Positions 9,548-16,945 of a stretch of DNA of 64,000 bases are shown here, one piece after another. Source of the stretch: Elusimicrobiales bacterium (lineage in GTDB: Bacteria > Elusimicrobiota > Elusimicrobia > Elusimicrobiales > Elusimicrobiaceae); the NCBI GenBank assembly GCA_041651175.1, contig JBAZJT010000008.1, positions 1 to 64,000 of the forward strand. Reading direction: 5' to 3'. Each line of letters begins with the position of its first letter. The first letter of the stretch is position 1. A model generated the notes under the pieces. That model was not told where the DNA came from. It was given only the letters and a program-made list of their open reading frames with translations, and made no database searches. The position numbers were made by a program, and so were the translations under genes.

Positions 9548-9578
9548 GCGAGCCTGCCGCAGGGGGCGGCAGGCTCGC
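9548..9578 (-). terminator. Strong GC hairpin after the carbamoyltransferase gene
   Basis: A perfect 13-bp stem (GCGAGCCTGCCGC with its complement) and a 5-base loop lie between the carbamoyltransferase stop and the YfhO-like start. There is no T run on either strand, so it may be a weak terminator or an mRNA-end stabiliser. Confidence 0.4.
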
Positions 9579-9595
9579 GGACGAAAGTACGGCGG

Positions 9596-10609
9596 TTACG
9601 GCCTGCCGGCCATTGTCAGCGCCATTATGGCCTTGACGGTGTGCAGCCGGTTTTCGGCCTGGTCAAAGACTATGCTCTGCGGGCCGTCTATGACGGCGTC
9701 CTCCACCTCCGCGCCGCGGTCCGCCGGAAGCGGGTGCATGTAGACGGCATTGGGCTTTCCCAGCTTCATGCGCCGCTCGGTGCAGACCCAGTCTTTATAT
9801 TTGGCTATCAGCTTCATGCCAAGCTCTTTGCGCTCGGCCTCGGGAACCTTCTGGTCCTCCAGATACTGATGGCAGCCCCACGATTTCGGGTACAGCACCA
9901 CCGCGTCTTTGAACGCGGCGTCCATGTCGTTTACTATCTCGAATTTGGAACCGCTTTCCTTCGCATAGCGCCGTGCCGCCTCAACCGTGCGCGGCATCAG
10001 GTTGAATTCCGGCGGATGGGCCAGCGTAACATCTATCCCGAAACGCGGCAGCAATGTGATAAGCCCCTGCGGCACCGACAAAGGCCGCGCATAGGCGGGC
10101 GCATAAGTCCAGCTTATCACGAATTTCATGCCGCGCAGATTCGCGCCGAATTTTTCGCGCACCGTCATCAGGTCGGCTATGCTCTGGCAGGGATGGTCCA
10201 CGTCGCATTGCAGGTTCACCACTGGGATGGAGGAGTTTTTGGCCACCTCGCGTATATACTTGTTGCCTATGCCGTAGAAGCAGTTGCGTATGGCTATGCC
10301 GTGCCCGTAGCGGGAAAGCACCATGCCCGTGTCCCTGGGCGTCTCGCCGTGCGAAATCTGCATTTTGTCCGGGGTCAGGTCGTGGGCGTGGCCGCCAAGC
10401 TGGGTCATCCCGGCTTCGGTGGAATTGCGCGTGCGGGTGGACTGCTCGAAAAACATCATAAACAGCGTCTTGTCCTGCAAAATCCGGTGCGCCTCGCCAA
10501 GCGAGAAGCGGCGCTTCAAATCCGCCGACACGTCCAGAACGGTTTCCAGTTCCTCAACGGACCAGTCAACGGTCTCTATCCAGTCTTTCCCGCGAAGCAT
10601 TGTTTTCAT
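9596..10609 (-). CDS. ygeW: YgeW-type (knotted) carbamoyltransferase
   Basis: A 337-aa member of the aspartate/ornithine carbamoyltransferase superfamily. The carbamoyl-phosphate site STRTR is at residues 57-61, HPCQ at 139-142 and HPLPADR at 292-298. Long stretches such as VNLQCDVDHP, RPLSVPQGLI and FGIDVTLAHP fit the YgeW group as I remember it, not anabolic ArgF. YgeW proteins sit in purine/ureido catabolic clusters beside ygeX and ygeY, and their natural substrate is not settled. Here it directly follows a ygeY homologue with a 4-base ATGA overlap. No carbamate kinase or diaminopropionate ammonia-lyase is present nearby. Confidence 0.8.
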   Translation of the reverse strand: MKTMLRGKDWIETVDWSVEELETVLDVSADLKRRFSLGEAHRILQDKTLFMMFFEQSTRTRNSTEAGMTQLGGHAHDLTPDKMQISHGETPRDTGMVLSRYGHGIAIRNCFYGIGNKYIREVAKNSSIPVVNLQCDVDHPCQSIADLMTVREKFGANLRGMKFVISWTYAPAYARPLSVPQGLITLLPRFGIDVTLAHPPEFNLMPRTVEAARRYAKESGSKFEIVNDMDAAFKDAVVLYPKSWGCHQYLEDQKVPEAERKELGMKLIAKYKDWVCTERRMKLGKPNAVYMHPLPADRGAEVEDAVIDGPQSIVFDQAENRLHTVKAIMALTMAGRP

Positions 10610-11814
10610 TTGGTTTTCTCCACAATAAGATACTGGGGCAGCGCGGCGTAGAAAACCGCCGCCTTTAGCAAATCTTCCAGCCTGACATGTTCATTGACGG
10701 TATGCGCGTAAACCTCATCCGAGGGGCCAAAGCCTATAGTGGGAATTTTCAGCCGGCCCGCGCTGGCCACGCCGTTGGTGGAAAAAACCCATTTGCCGGC
10801 CTGCTGCGGCCTGCCGTGCACAAGCTCCGCCGCTTTAAGCGCGGCATGCACCAGGCGATGCTTTTCGCCCAGCGTCCAGGTGGGAAAATACTTTTCCTGG
10901 CTGACCGCAAGCCCGGTCCACGCTTTGGCCTTGTATTCCAGCACCTCAACCGCCGCCCGGAACTTTCTTACTGACGGCAGCGCTTTAATCTGGCGCAGGG
11001 CAAGCGCGCTGGTCTCTCCGGCGGTAAGCCGCCTGTCCAGATAGACGGAGCATTCGTCCGGCACGGCGTTGAGCGACGGGGTTTTGCAGTCTATGCAGGT
11101 TACGGCCACAGTCCCCTTGCCCAGGAATTTGTCGCCTTTGAGCTTTTTGTCCAGCGCGGTTATTTCCGCGACGATGCCCGCCATTTTGACAACGGCATTG
11201 TCACCGCGCTCCGGCGCGCTGGCGTGGCAGGAGCGGCCTTTCACAACCACCCTGATTTCCATTCTGCCGCGGTGGCCGCGGTAAACCGAAAGATTGGTCG
11301 GCTCGGTAAGCACGACATAGTCTGGCTTTATCCTTTCCTTGTTCACGATGTGCAGGAGAGGCAGCCCGTCGCAATCCTCCTCCATGCAGGAGCCGCAGGC
11401 GATATAGGTGTAGCCGCCCTCCAGCCGCATCTCCCGCATCAGTTTTGCGCCGTAGATGACAGAAACCATGGCCAGCTTCTGGTCGGTGGCGCCGCGCCCG
11501 TAGATGACGCCGTCCCGGAACTCGCCCGCGAAAGGATCGCGCTTCCATGCCGTCCGGTCGCCCACGCCAACGGTGTCTATATGCGCGTCGTAGAGTATCT
11601 TTTTGGGCCCGTTGCCCATGAACCCCAGCACATTGCCCATGCGGTCCAGGCGGACCTGGTCAAAACCGGTTTTTTTCATCTCCGCCGCGATGCGCCGGGC
11701 GACTTTCTCCTCGCCGCCGGAGCAGCCGGGGATGGCGACAAGCTCGCGCGCGAACTCCAGCATCGCGGGCTCGTATTTTTTGACGGCGTCACGCATTATT
11801 TTTGAATCAAGCAT
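10606..11814 (-). CDS. ygeY: YgeY-type M20 metallohydrolase
   Basis: A 402-aa dinuclear zinc hydrolase of the M20/ArgE/DapE family. The first metal ligand is in YDAHIDTVG, the bridging Asp in GRGATDQK and the catalytic Glu pair in MEEDCDG. The segment RGHRGRMEIRVVVKGRSCH plus APERGDNAV is typical of the YgeY group, linked in other bacteria to selenium-dependent purine catabolism. The cleaved bond is likely an amide or deacylation target, but the substrate is unproven. GGAGGAAGG precedes the ATG. It starts 18 bases after the GH57-like gene and overlaps ygeW, so all probably share one transcript. Confidence 0.8.
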   Translation of the reverse strand: MLDSKIMRDAVKKYEPAMLEFARELVAIPGCSGGEEKVARRIAAEMKKTGFDQVRLDRMGNVLGFMGNGPKKILYDAHIDTVGVGDRTAWKRDPFAGEFRDGVIYGRGATDQKLAMVSVIYGAKLMREMRLEGGYTYIACGSCMEEDCDGLPLLHIVNKERIKPDYVVLTEPTNLSVYRGHRGRMEIRVVVKGRSCHASAPERGDNAVVKMAGIVAEITALDKKLKGDKFLGKGTVAVTCIDCKTPSLNAVPDECSVYLDRRLTAGETSALALRQIKALPSVRKFRAAVEVLEYKAKAWTGLAVSQEKYFPTWTLGEKHRLVHAALKAAELVHGRPQQAGKWVFSTNGVASAGRLKIPTIGFGPSDEVYAHTVNEHVRLEDLLKAAVFYAALPQYLIVEKTK

Positions 11815-11832
11815 AACCTTCCTCCAAAGAGA

Positions 11833-13269
11833 TTAAAAAGCGGAAGCGGAAGCGAACACGCGGAAATCCATGTTGAAAAATATGTTGTCGCGCGTTTCCA
11901 TGTCGCGCAGGGCGGCCTCGTCTATGTTGCGGGCGCAGACCATGGCGGCCAGCCGGTCAAAATTCCCGCAATGCTCCAGCACCCGGCCACCGCCGCAGCC
12001 GGAGGCGCCGCCCCCCTGCATCGCCCAGTCCGACGACTGGGCCAGCATCAGCTCCCGCGCCGCCTGGTTGAGGGCGCGTTTTTCAATATGGCCGACGTCC
12101 TGGAACTGGAAGCGGTTGGCAAGCTCCACCATCTTCTCGGCGGCGGCGTTGAGGCGGGGATAAATCCAGTCGTTATCCGGGGAAAGCCATTGCTCAAAAT
12201 AGCCCCCGCCGGACAGCGACGCGGCGTCCGGCTCTATTTCGCCGGAGACAGCGGCCTGCGCGGCCTCCACGGCCTCGCCGGCGCAGACCATCTGAAGGGG
12301 CAGCCGCTCCTGCCGGATAAACCGTATGACATGTTCCAGGAACTCCAGTCCCTCAAACCACTTCCCGCCGAACAAATCCGCATCGCAGGCGCAGGTGATT
12401 ACCGGCCTTATGCCGCTGGCCCGGTCCGCGGCCTCCGCCTGCTCCAGCCTGCGCCTCAGAAAGTATTCCGCATGGGCGCGCGCCACGCGGGACGCCGCCT
12501 GCGCGTCGTATGCCCCGAAGGACGCGCAATCCAGATAAACCCCGCCGCCGGAACCGGAAAAAGACAGACAGTCCTCCAGCGAGGCGGCGTCGCAGGCGAA
12601 AGCCAGCGCCCCGCCCGCCAGCCGTGCAGGCGCGTAAAGCCCGTATTTGGGCTTTGGCCGCGCGCACTCAAATGACCGCGCCGGAAGGAATACGTAGTTT
12701 ATCCCCGCAAGCTGCATGTACTGGGAAAGACGCGGCTCGAACGCGCCGCCCGCCAGCCACAGCCCGCGCGTTTTGCGGGAAAACCGCTCCTGATAATCCG
12801 CCCCGGCCACCGACACCTGCGCGCGGGAGCATTCGGGATGTATGAACAGCGGCAGCACGGCATGAGTGGCGGTGGATGTTATAACTTCAATCTGGCCGTT
12901 CTGCTGAAGCTGCTTGAGCGGGGTTACAAGGTCGCCGCTGTAGCGGTCCAGCACGGCAAGCGCGCTTTCGTAGCGCAGATGCGCGAATGCAGCCGACTCG
13001 TCGCCCAGCCCGGCCTCTATGTAAGAGCGCAGCCTGCCGCCCAATTGCTCGTCCTCCAGCATCGCGCACAGAGAGGGCGACAGCGAAACCGTGAATGCCG
13101 GGCGTATATTGTCGCGCGAAAGACGCTCCGCCATATCCACAAGCGGGGCATAGGTGTTGGCGACGGCGGAGAAAAACCCCTCCTCGCCCGCGCAATCGCC
13201 GTTTTCGCCCTGGCGCGCGAACGGCTTGTGCGCGCAAATCACAAAAGACAGCAGGCCTTTTGCGCTCAT
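11833..13269 (-). CDS. GH57-family (branching-enzyme-like) protein without the nucleophile
   Basis: A 478-aa protein of the GH57/DUF1957 branching-enzyme group: VICAHKPFAR near residue 15 (motif 1 His retained), NTYAPLVDMAERL and TVSLSPSLCAML near 40-70, and D296 in CDADLFGGKWFEG, the usual catalytic acid. The motif that normally reads GFWLPEC with the nucleophile Glu is GLWLAGGAF here (residues 169-177), so Glu is replaced by Gly. The His after ELFG is also Gly. It is probably not an active glucan branching enzyme and may bind glucan or regulate. The start is the ATG at 13269, overlapping the DUF4912 stop as ATGA; that pairing is common in other phyla. Confidence 0.8.
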   Translation of the reverse strand: MSAKGLLSFVICAHKPFARQGENGDCAGEEGFFSAVANTYAPLVDMAERLSRDNIRPAFTVSLSPSLCAMLEDEQLGGRLRSYIEAGLGDESAAFAHLRYESALAVLDRYSGDLVTPLKQLQQNGQIEVITSTATHAVLPLFIHPECSRAQVSVAGADYQERFSRKTRGLWLAGGAFEPRLSQYMQLAGINYVFLPARSFECARPKPKYGLYAPARLAGGALAFACDAASLEDCLSFSGSGGGVYLDCASFGAYDAQAASRVARAHAEYFLRRRLEQAEAADRASGIRPVITCACDADLFGGKWFEGLEFLEHVIRFIRQERLPLQMVCAGEAVEAAQAAVSGEIEPDAASLSGGGYFEQWLSPDNDWIYPRLNAAAEKMVELANRFQFQDVGHIEKRALNQAARELMLAQSSDWAMQGGGASGCGGGRVLEHCGNFDRLAAMVCARNIDEAALRDMETRDNIFFNMDFRVFASASAF

Positions 13270-13658
13270 TGCCCCTCCGCGCCGCGCGGCACGAAAACGG
13301 TGTTGGATTCCAGCCTGCAATGCGTTTCCCCGGAGGCGGAAAACACCGCCAGCTCCGCGCGGTAATAAAGCCCGCGCTGCGGGGGCTTGAAATAAAAGCG
13401 CAGCCCGTCCCAGCCGCGCCTGAACTGGCAGGCCTGCGCGCCGGAGACGGCGTCAAAAACGGTTATCAGAATTTCTTGAGAGAATGAGCCCTTGCGAAAG
13501 AAATCCGCCTTGGTCTTTGTCCACTCCCAGTATACAAGCACGGAATCGGGACCGGAGGTCAAAAGCGCAAGCCGGTCGCGGCGGGATTCAAGACTGCGGC
13601 GCCACATGCCGTCCGCGGAATTTTCCAGCGTATCAGAAGTGTTCTGCCCAGTGTCCAT
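13266..13658 (-). CDS. DUF4912 domain protein
   Basis: A 130-aa soluble protein. After a 30-residue variable head come ALLTSGPDSVLVYWEW, RRGWDGLRFYF and GLYYRAELAV, matching the DUF4912 pattern of a small beta-rich domain with a conserved YWEW. The start is set at the ATG at 13658, which has AGGAG 5 bases upstream; a longer frame continues upstream but crosses the promoter. DUF4912 genes often sit next to GH57/DUF1957 genes, as here, so a role in glucan handling is likely but the activity is unknown. Confidence 0.7.
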   Translation of the reverse strand: MDTGQNTSDTLENSADGMWRRSLESRRDRLALLTSGPDSVLVYWEWTKTKADFFRKGSFSQEILITVFDAVSGAQACQFRRGWDGLRFYFKPPQRGLYYRAELAVFSASGETHCRLESNTVFVPRGAEGQ

Positions 13659-13674
13659 CGCGCGCTCCTGATTG

Positions 13675-13703
13675 ATTGTTCCAAAAACATGATGATATGT
13701 CAA
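13675..13703 (-). promoter_or_regulatory. Sigma-70-like promoter for the DUF4912-GH57-ygeYW operon
   Basis: TTGACA (13698-13703, minus strand), a 17-bp spacer and AACAAT preceded by TGG. The predicted start is about 10 bases before the ATG at 13658, with AGGAG in between. Confidence 0.55.
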
Positions 13704-13722
13704 TAAATTTGCGCGCGCGGCG

Positions 13723-13752
13723 TATAATATCGGATAATTCAGGAAACGGAGG
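13723..13752 (+). promoter_or_regulatory. TATAAT -10 and GGAGG ribosome site, divergent from DUF4912
   Basis: A perfect TATAAT at 13723-13728 and GGAGG at 13748-13752, 6 bases before the ATG at 13759. The -35 region is weak and overlaps that of the divergent promoter. Confidence 0.5.
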
Positions 13753-13758
13753 TATGCC

Positions 13759-14097
13759 ATGGAAGAGATCAAGTCCCCCCCCCAAGACAAAGCATGCGCC
13801 TGCGCGCCGCGCGCGCTGGCGCGCAGGAGAGCATTGCCGGTGCTGGCGCTGTTTTTCACCGTGTTCGCGTGGATAACCGCGCTTTACTCGGTTGGCGTGC
13901 TGGCTTTCAACTGGTCGCTGATAATCAAGTCCCCGTCGCCGGACAGAAACCTTCTCTACAGCGGCGTAATCGCGTCCGTGGTGCAGCTTCTGATGGGAAC
14001 CGCGGTAACCTGCTTTTTCATCTGGGCCTCGCAAATAACGAAACTGCTGCTGGACATGGCCGCAAAAATTGACCCCGAGCGGTATGGCCAAAAATAG
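13759..14097 (+). CDS. Small two-helix membrane protein, unknown function
   Basis: A 112-aa protein with a basic, Cys- and Ala-containing head (ACACAPRALARRRALP), then two hydrophobic helices at about residues 27-52 and 66-93, and a short polar tail. I recognise no family. It has a good GGAGG ribosome site and its own -10 box. Its 3' end overlaps the next gene by 14 bases, so the two are probably co-translated, which hints at a shared envelope role. Confidence 0.7.
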   Translation: MEEIKSPPQDKACACAPRALARRRALPVLALFFTVFAWITALYSVGVLAFNWSLIIKSPSPDRNLLYSGVIASVVQLLMGTAVTCFFIWASQITKLLLDMAAKIDPERYGQK

Positions 14098-15319
14098 ACC
14101 GGGCTGTCTGGCGGCGCTGGCGGTTGCGGTATTATGCGCGCCCGCCCGCGCCGACACGATACGACTCTCCGGCGGAGGGGTGATAAAAGGCTCCGTCATA
14201 TACTCGGACGCCGGTTCCGTCAAAATCCTCTCGCCTTCCGGGGAGATAACGTTGGATAAGGCCTCCGTGCTTTCGGTAACGCCGGAGAGATACATAGTGC
14301 GGCTCAAAGACGGCTCGTCCGTCTCAGGCGAACTCAAGGACATAGACTCCGCGCGCATCACGCTTAAAACCGCCGCCGGGGAAATGGCATTCTCGCGCGA
14401 TTTCATAACATCCATAACGCCGGAGGACGCGCCCCAGCCGCCGGAGCAGCCTGTTGCGGTTTCATCTGCTGCGGCGTCCGCCGCGGCTGCTGCCGCGCCC
14501 GCCGCCGCAACTGCGGCAACTGCGGCGCAACCTGCTGTCCCTGCGACGCTTCAACTTCCCCCGGCACAGGAAAGCCTCGCGGCGCAGCCAGCCGCGGCAA
14601 ACGCGGATACTTCTTCCGCAAAGCAATTCAGCGGCGCAGCCGCGCAACCCGTTCCGCGGCAAACGCCGCTTCCCGAGGCAACGGAAACCGTTCAAGCTCT
14701 CCCGGCGGCGCAGCCTCAGATGCCGCCGGGCCGTGAAACCGGCTGGCATTCCGCAACGGAAAGCGCGCAGAAGGCTGCCGCAGCGAAAGGCAATCTGGAG
14801 GCGGGCATCGGCTACATGGCCTCGCCGGGCCTTATGAAAAACGGCCTCTGGGGCGAGCTGGCGTATATGCTTGGCTATGACGGCTATCTTATCTGGGACG
14901 GCGGGCTGGATTTCGGCGCGGCGCTGGCTTTTTCCAAGGCGGACTCCGATATTTCCGGCTTCACGCCCGGCTCGCTGACCGTTATCCCGCTGGAGGCGAG
15001 GGCCAGGCTGTTTTTCGGGCACAAAGCCGTCAGGCCGTTTATCCTGCTGGGCGCGGGATATTATATGTTTTCCAACAAATCCACGCCGCCGCCTGGGCAG
15101 AACGAAAGCGTCGGCAACTGCACGGGATTTATGGCGGGGCTTGGCGTGTCGGGAAAACTATTCGGCAGGCTGAATGTCTCGCTTTCGGCGGCGAAACGTT
15201 TCGCCGCACCGGAAGCGACAATAATAACCCCGTCAGGCGGCTCTCTGGCGGATCAATCCTCGCGGACGCTGGACTTTTCACCGGTAACCGGACTGCTCTC
15301 GCTTACGCTTGATTTCTAG
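14084..15319 (+). CDS. Outer-membrane barrel protein with repeated beta N-domain
   Basis: A 411-aa exported protein. The signal peptide is MAKNRPGCLAALAVAVLCAP with cleavage near ARA. Residues about 20-110 hold a repeated beta pattern (GGGVIKGSVIYSDAGSVKIL, then DGSSVSGELKDIDSARITLK). An Ala/Pro/Gln-rich linker of about 120 residues follows. The last 170 residues alternate like a small beta barrel (GELAYMLGYDGYLIWDGGLD, GAGYYMFSN) and end LLSLTLDF with the terminal Phe typical of outer-membrane proteins. The ATG at 14084 is preferred over an upstream TTG. No named family recognised. Confidence 0.7.
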   Translation: MAKNRPGCLAALAVAVLCAPARADTIRLSGGGVIKGSVIYSDAGSVKILSPSGEITLDKASVLSVTPERYIVRLKDGSSVSGELKDIDSARITLKTAAGEMAFSRDFITSITPEDAPQPPEQPVAVSSAAASAAAAAAPAAATAATAAQPAVPATLQLPPAQESLAAQPAAANADTSSAKQFSGAAAQPVPRQTPLPEATETVQALPAAQPQMPPGRETGWHSATESAQKAAAAKGNLEAGIGYMASPGLMKNGLWGELAYMLGYDGYLIWDGGLDFGAALAFSKADSDISGFTPGSLTVIPLEARARLFFGHKAVRPFILLGAGYYMFSNKSTPPPGQNESVGNCTGFMAGLGVSGKLFGRLNVSLSAAKRFAAPEATIITPSGGSLADQSSRTLDFSPVTGLLSLTLDF

Positions 15320-16092
15320 TTATTGCATGCGCAGAAACGCATCACTCCGGCGTTTGACGCATCGGCAGTCGTTGCAGGAGTGGGACATCTATCGCTTTCA
15401 TCAAAGTAGGGGGGCGCGTACATATATATGCAACCAAACCCTGCGGCGCAGGAACCCCAATCCGTCCCAGTACCAGGCTTCCCCAAAGCTACCGACACGT
15501 TGTGGCAGTTCGCAAGCGTTCCGCCTGACCCCGCGTACGACACTGTGGCAGCGTTGTAGCCGCTATGTGTGGAACAGACCGTAGTGCAGGATTGCCCGTC
15601 AGCCCCCAAATACCACCAGTAGCCGCCAACCTGCACGCCGCTTTGCACGCATGACGGGGAACTTTGGTTCAACGTGCCGTTATAGCAGCTTACGCTAACC
15701 GAACCTGTATGTCCGCCCGCCGTATTTGTGACGGATGTGCTGCCCCCGTGCGAGAGAGCGCCCGCAGTGCCGCTGCATCCGGGCGACCAGTTGACCGTTT
15801 GCGACGAACATCCGGCGCAATCGGATACCGTTATGTTCGCGCCGTGCTTTTGTATGAAACCGCTAGTGCCGGTCCATTCGCCCGCGCTGTAGACTGGAAC
15901 GTAAAGCGCATGCCCCGTGTTGTTGGTTACTATTTTACAGGTCCCGAAAGTATCTACGAGCAGGTTGCCGCCGTTGGCTATGTTTATGTTCTCCTGCGCC
16001 GCAACCATTCCCCCCCACATCACCGGCGACATCGCCACAACACCGGCTTTTATTAAGGATGCGATGGCGTGCGTTTGCTTGCGTGTGCCCAT
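15316..16092 (-). CDS. Cysteine-rich secreted protein
   Basis: A 258-aa exported protein with about eighteen Cys. The start is the ATG at 16092 (MGTRKQTHAIAS), which has a GGGGGG run about 8 bases upstream; a hydrophobic export signal ends near MVAAQ. The middle (CSGTAGALSHGGSTSVTNT, GSVSVSCYNGT) resembles a repeat found in bacterial surface proteins. The last 100 residues (YWWYLGADGQSC, CSTHSGYNAAT, PATTADASNAGVMRFCAC) form a compact disulphide-rich domain that I cannot name. Its 3' end overlaps the convergent barrel gene by 4 bases. Probably extracellular. Confidence 0.65.
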   Translation of the reverse strand: MGTRKQTHAIASLIKAGVVAMSPVMWGGMVAAQENINIANGGNLLVDTFGTCKIVTNNTGHALYVPVYSAGEWTGTSGFIQKHGANITVSDCAGCSSQTVNWSPGCSGTAGALSHGGSTSVTNTAGGHTGSVSVSCYNGTLNQSSPSCVQSGVQVGGYWWYLGADGQSCTTVCSTHSGYNAATVSYAGSGGTLANCHNVSVALGKPGTGTDWGSCAAGFGCIYMYAPPYFDESDRCPTPATTADASNAGVMRFCACNN

Positions 16093-16209
16093 TGTACATC
16101 CCCCCTGTCTACAGCGCTCACCTAACGGCATAATACTATCACATTTTTTACCATCCAAACAACGCGCTCAGGCAGGCAGCCGGCGATTAGCAAAACATCA
16201 CTGTTTAAA

Positions 16210-16239
16210 CCCGGATTGCGCCGTCCGGCGCAATCCGGG
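16210..16239 (-). terminator. Hairpin ending the ROK-ppx-ppk-cyclophilin operon
   Basis: A perfect inverted repeat (CCCGGATTGCGCCG and its complement) lies 11 bases after the cyclophilin stop and is followed on the minus strand by only TTT. It is a probable, U-poor terminator. Confidence 0.55.
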
Positions 16240-16249
16240 CCGGAGAATT

Positions 16250-16945
16250 TTATTTCGCGGATTCTGTTTTTGCCGTCGGTTTCGGCTGAGCGGCGGGTTT
16301 GGCCTCCGCCTTCGGGACGCGCACTATCTCCACCTTATTCATTATGGCGGGGCTGAAAGCCATGCCGTTCTGCCCCGGCATGTCGGCTATGGCGGAAACG
16401 ATATTCAGGCCTTCCACCACCTCGCCGAATATGGCGTGCTTGCCGTTGAGATAGCTGGGATACTCTTCAAAATCGCCGCGCGGCACGTCGGTTATGAAGA
16501 ACTGGCTGCCATTGGTGTTGGGACCGGCATTGGCCATGGCCAGAAGGCCGGGCTTGTCAAAGCCGAGTCCGGGGGCAAATTCGTCCTCAAACTTGTATCC
16601 GGGGCCGCCCTTGCAGCTGTTAAGCGGGTCGCCGCCCTGAATCATAAAGCCCGGAATGACGCGCATGAAGGCCAGCCCGTCAAAAAACCGGGTTTTCTGT
16701 TTTTTGCCGGTAACCGGATGCGTCCATTCCTTTGTCCCCTCCGCCAGCCCGACGAAATTGGCCACGGTTTTGGGGGCCTTGTCTTCAAAAAGCCGGCACA
16801 CTATTTTGCCCTTGGTGGTGTTAAGCACCGCGTAAAGGCCGGGTTTAAGTCCGGCATTTTCCTGCGCTGCGGGCTTGGCGTCCGCCGCGGACACTCCCGA
16901 TACCGCCGCGCATGCGATGGCCGCGGTTATGGCTGCTGTTTTCAT
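16250..16945 (-). CDS. Cyclophilin-type peptidyl-prolyl isomerase, exported
   Basis: A 231-aa protein with a signal peptide (MKTAAITAAIACAAVSGVSA) and one cyclophilin domain at about residues 35-205. Signature stretches are FFDGLAFMRVIPGFMIQGGD, NTNGSQFFIT and LNGKHAIFGEVVEG. The usual catalytic Arg is kept in MRVIPGF, while the preceding His of the common FHRVIP is Met. A Lys/Ala/Pro-rich tail ends the protein. It likely folds periplasmic proteins. AAGGAG precedes the ATG, which overlaps the ppk stop as ATGA; an in-frame extension upstream runs inside ppk and is rejected. Confidence 0.9.
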   Translation of the reverse strand: MKTAAITAAIACAAVSGVSAADAKPAAQENAGLKPGLYAVLNTTKGKIVCRLFEDKAPKTVANFVGLAEGTKEWTHPVTGKKQKTRFFDGLAFMRVIPGFMIQGGDPLNSCKGGPGYKFEDEFAPGLGFDKPGLLAMANAGPNTNGSQFFITDVPRGDFEEYPSYLNGKHAIFGEVVEGLNIVSAIADMPGQNGMAFSPAIMNKVEIVRVPKAEAKPAAQPKPTAKTESAK

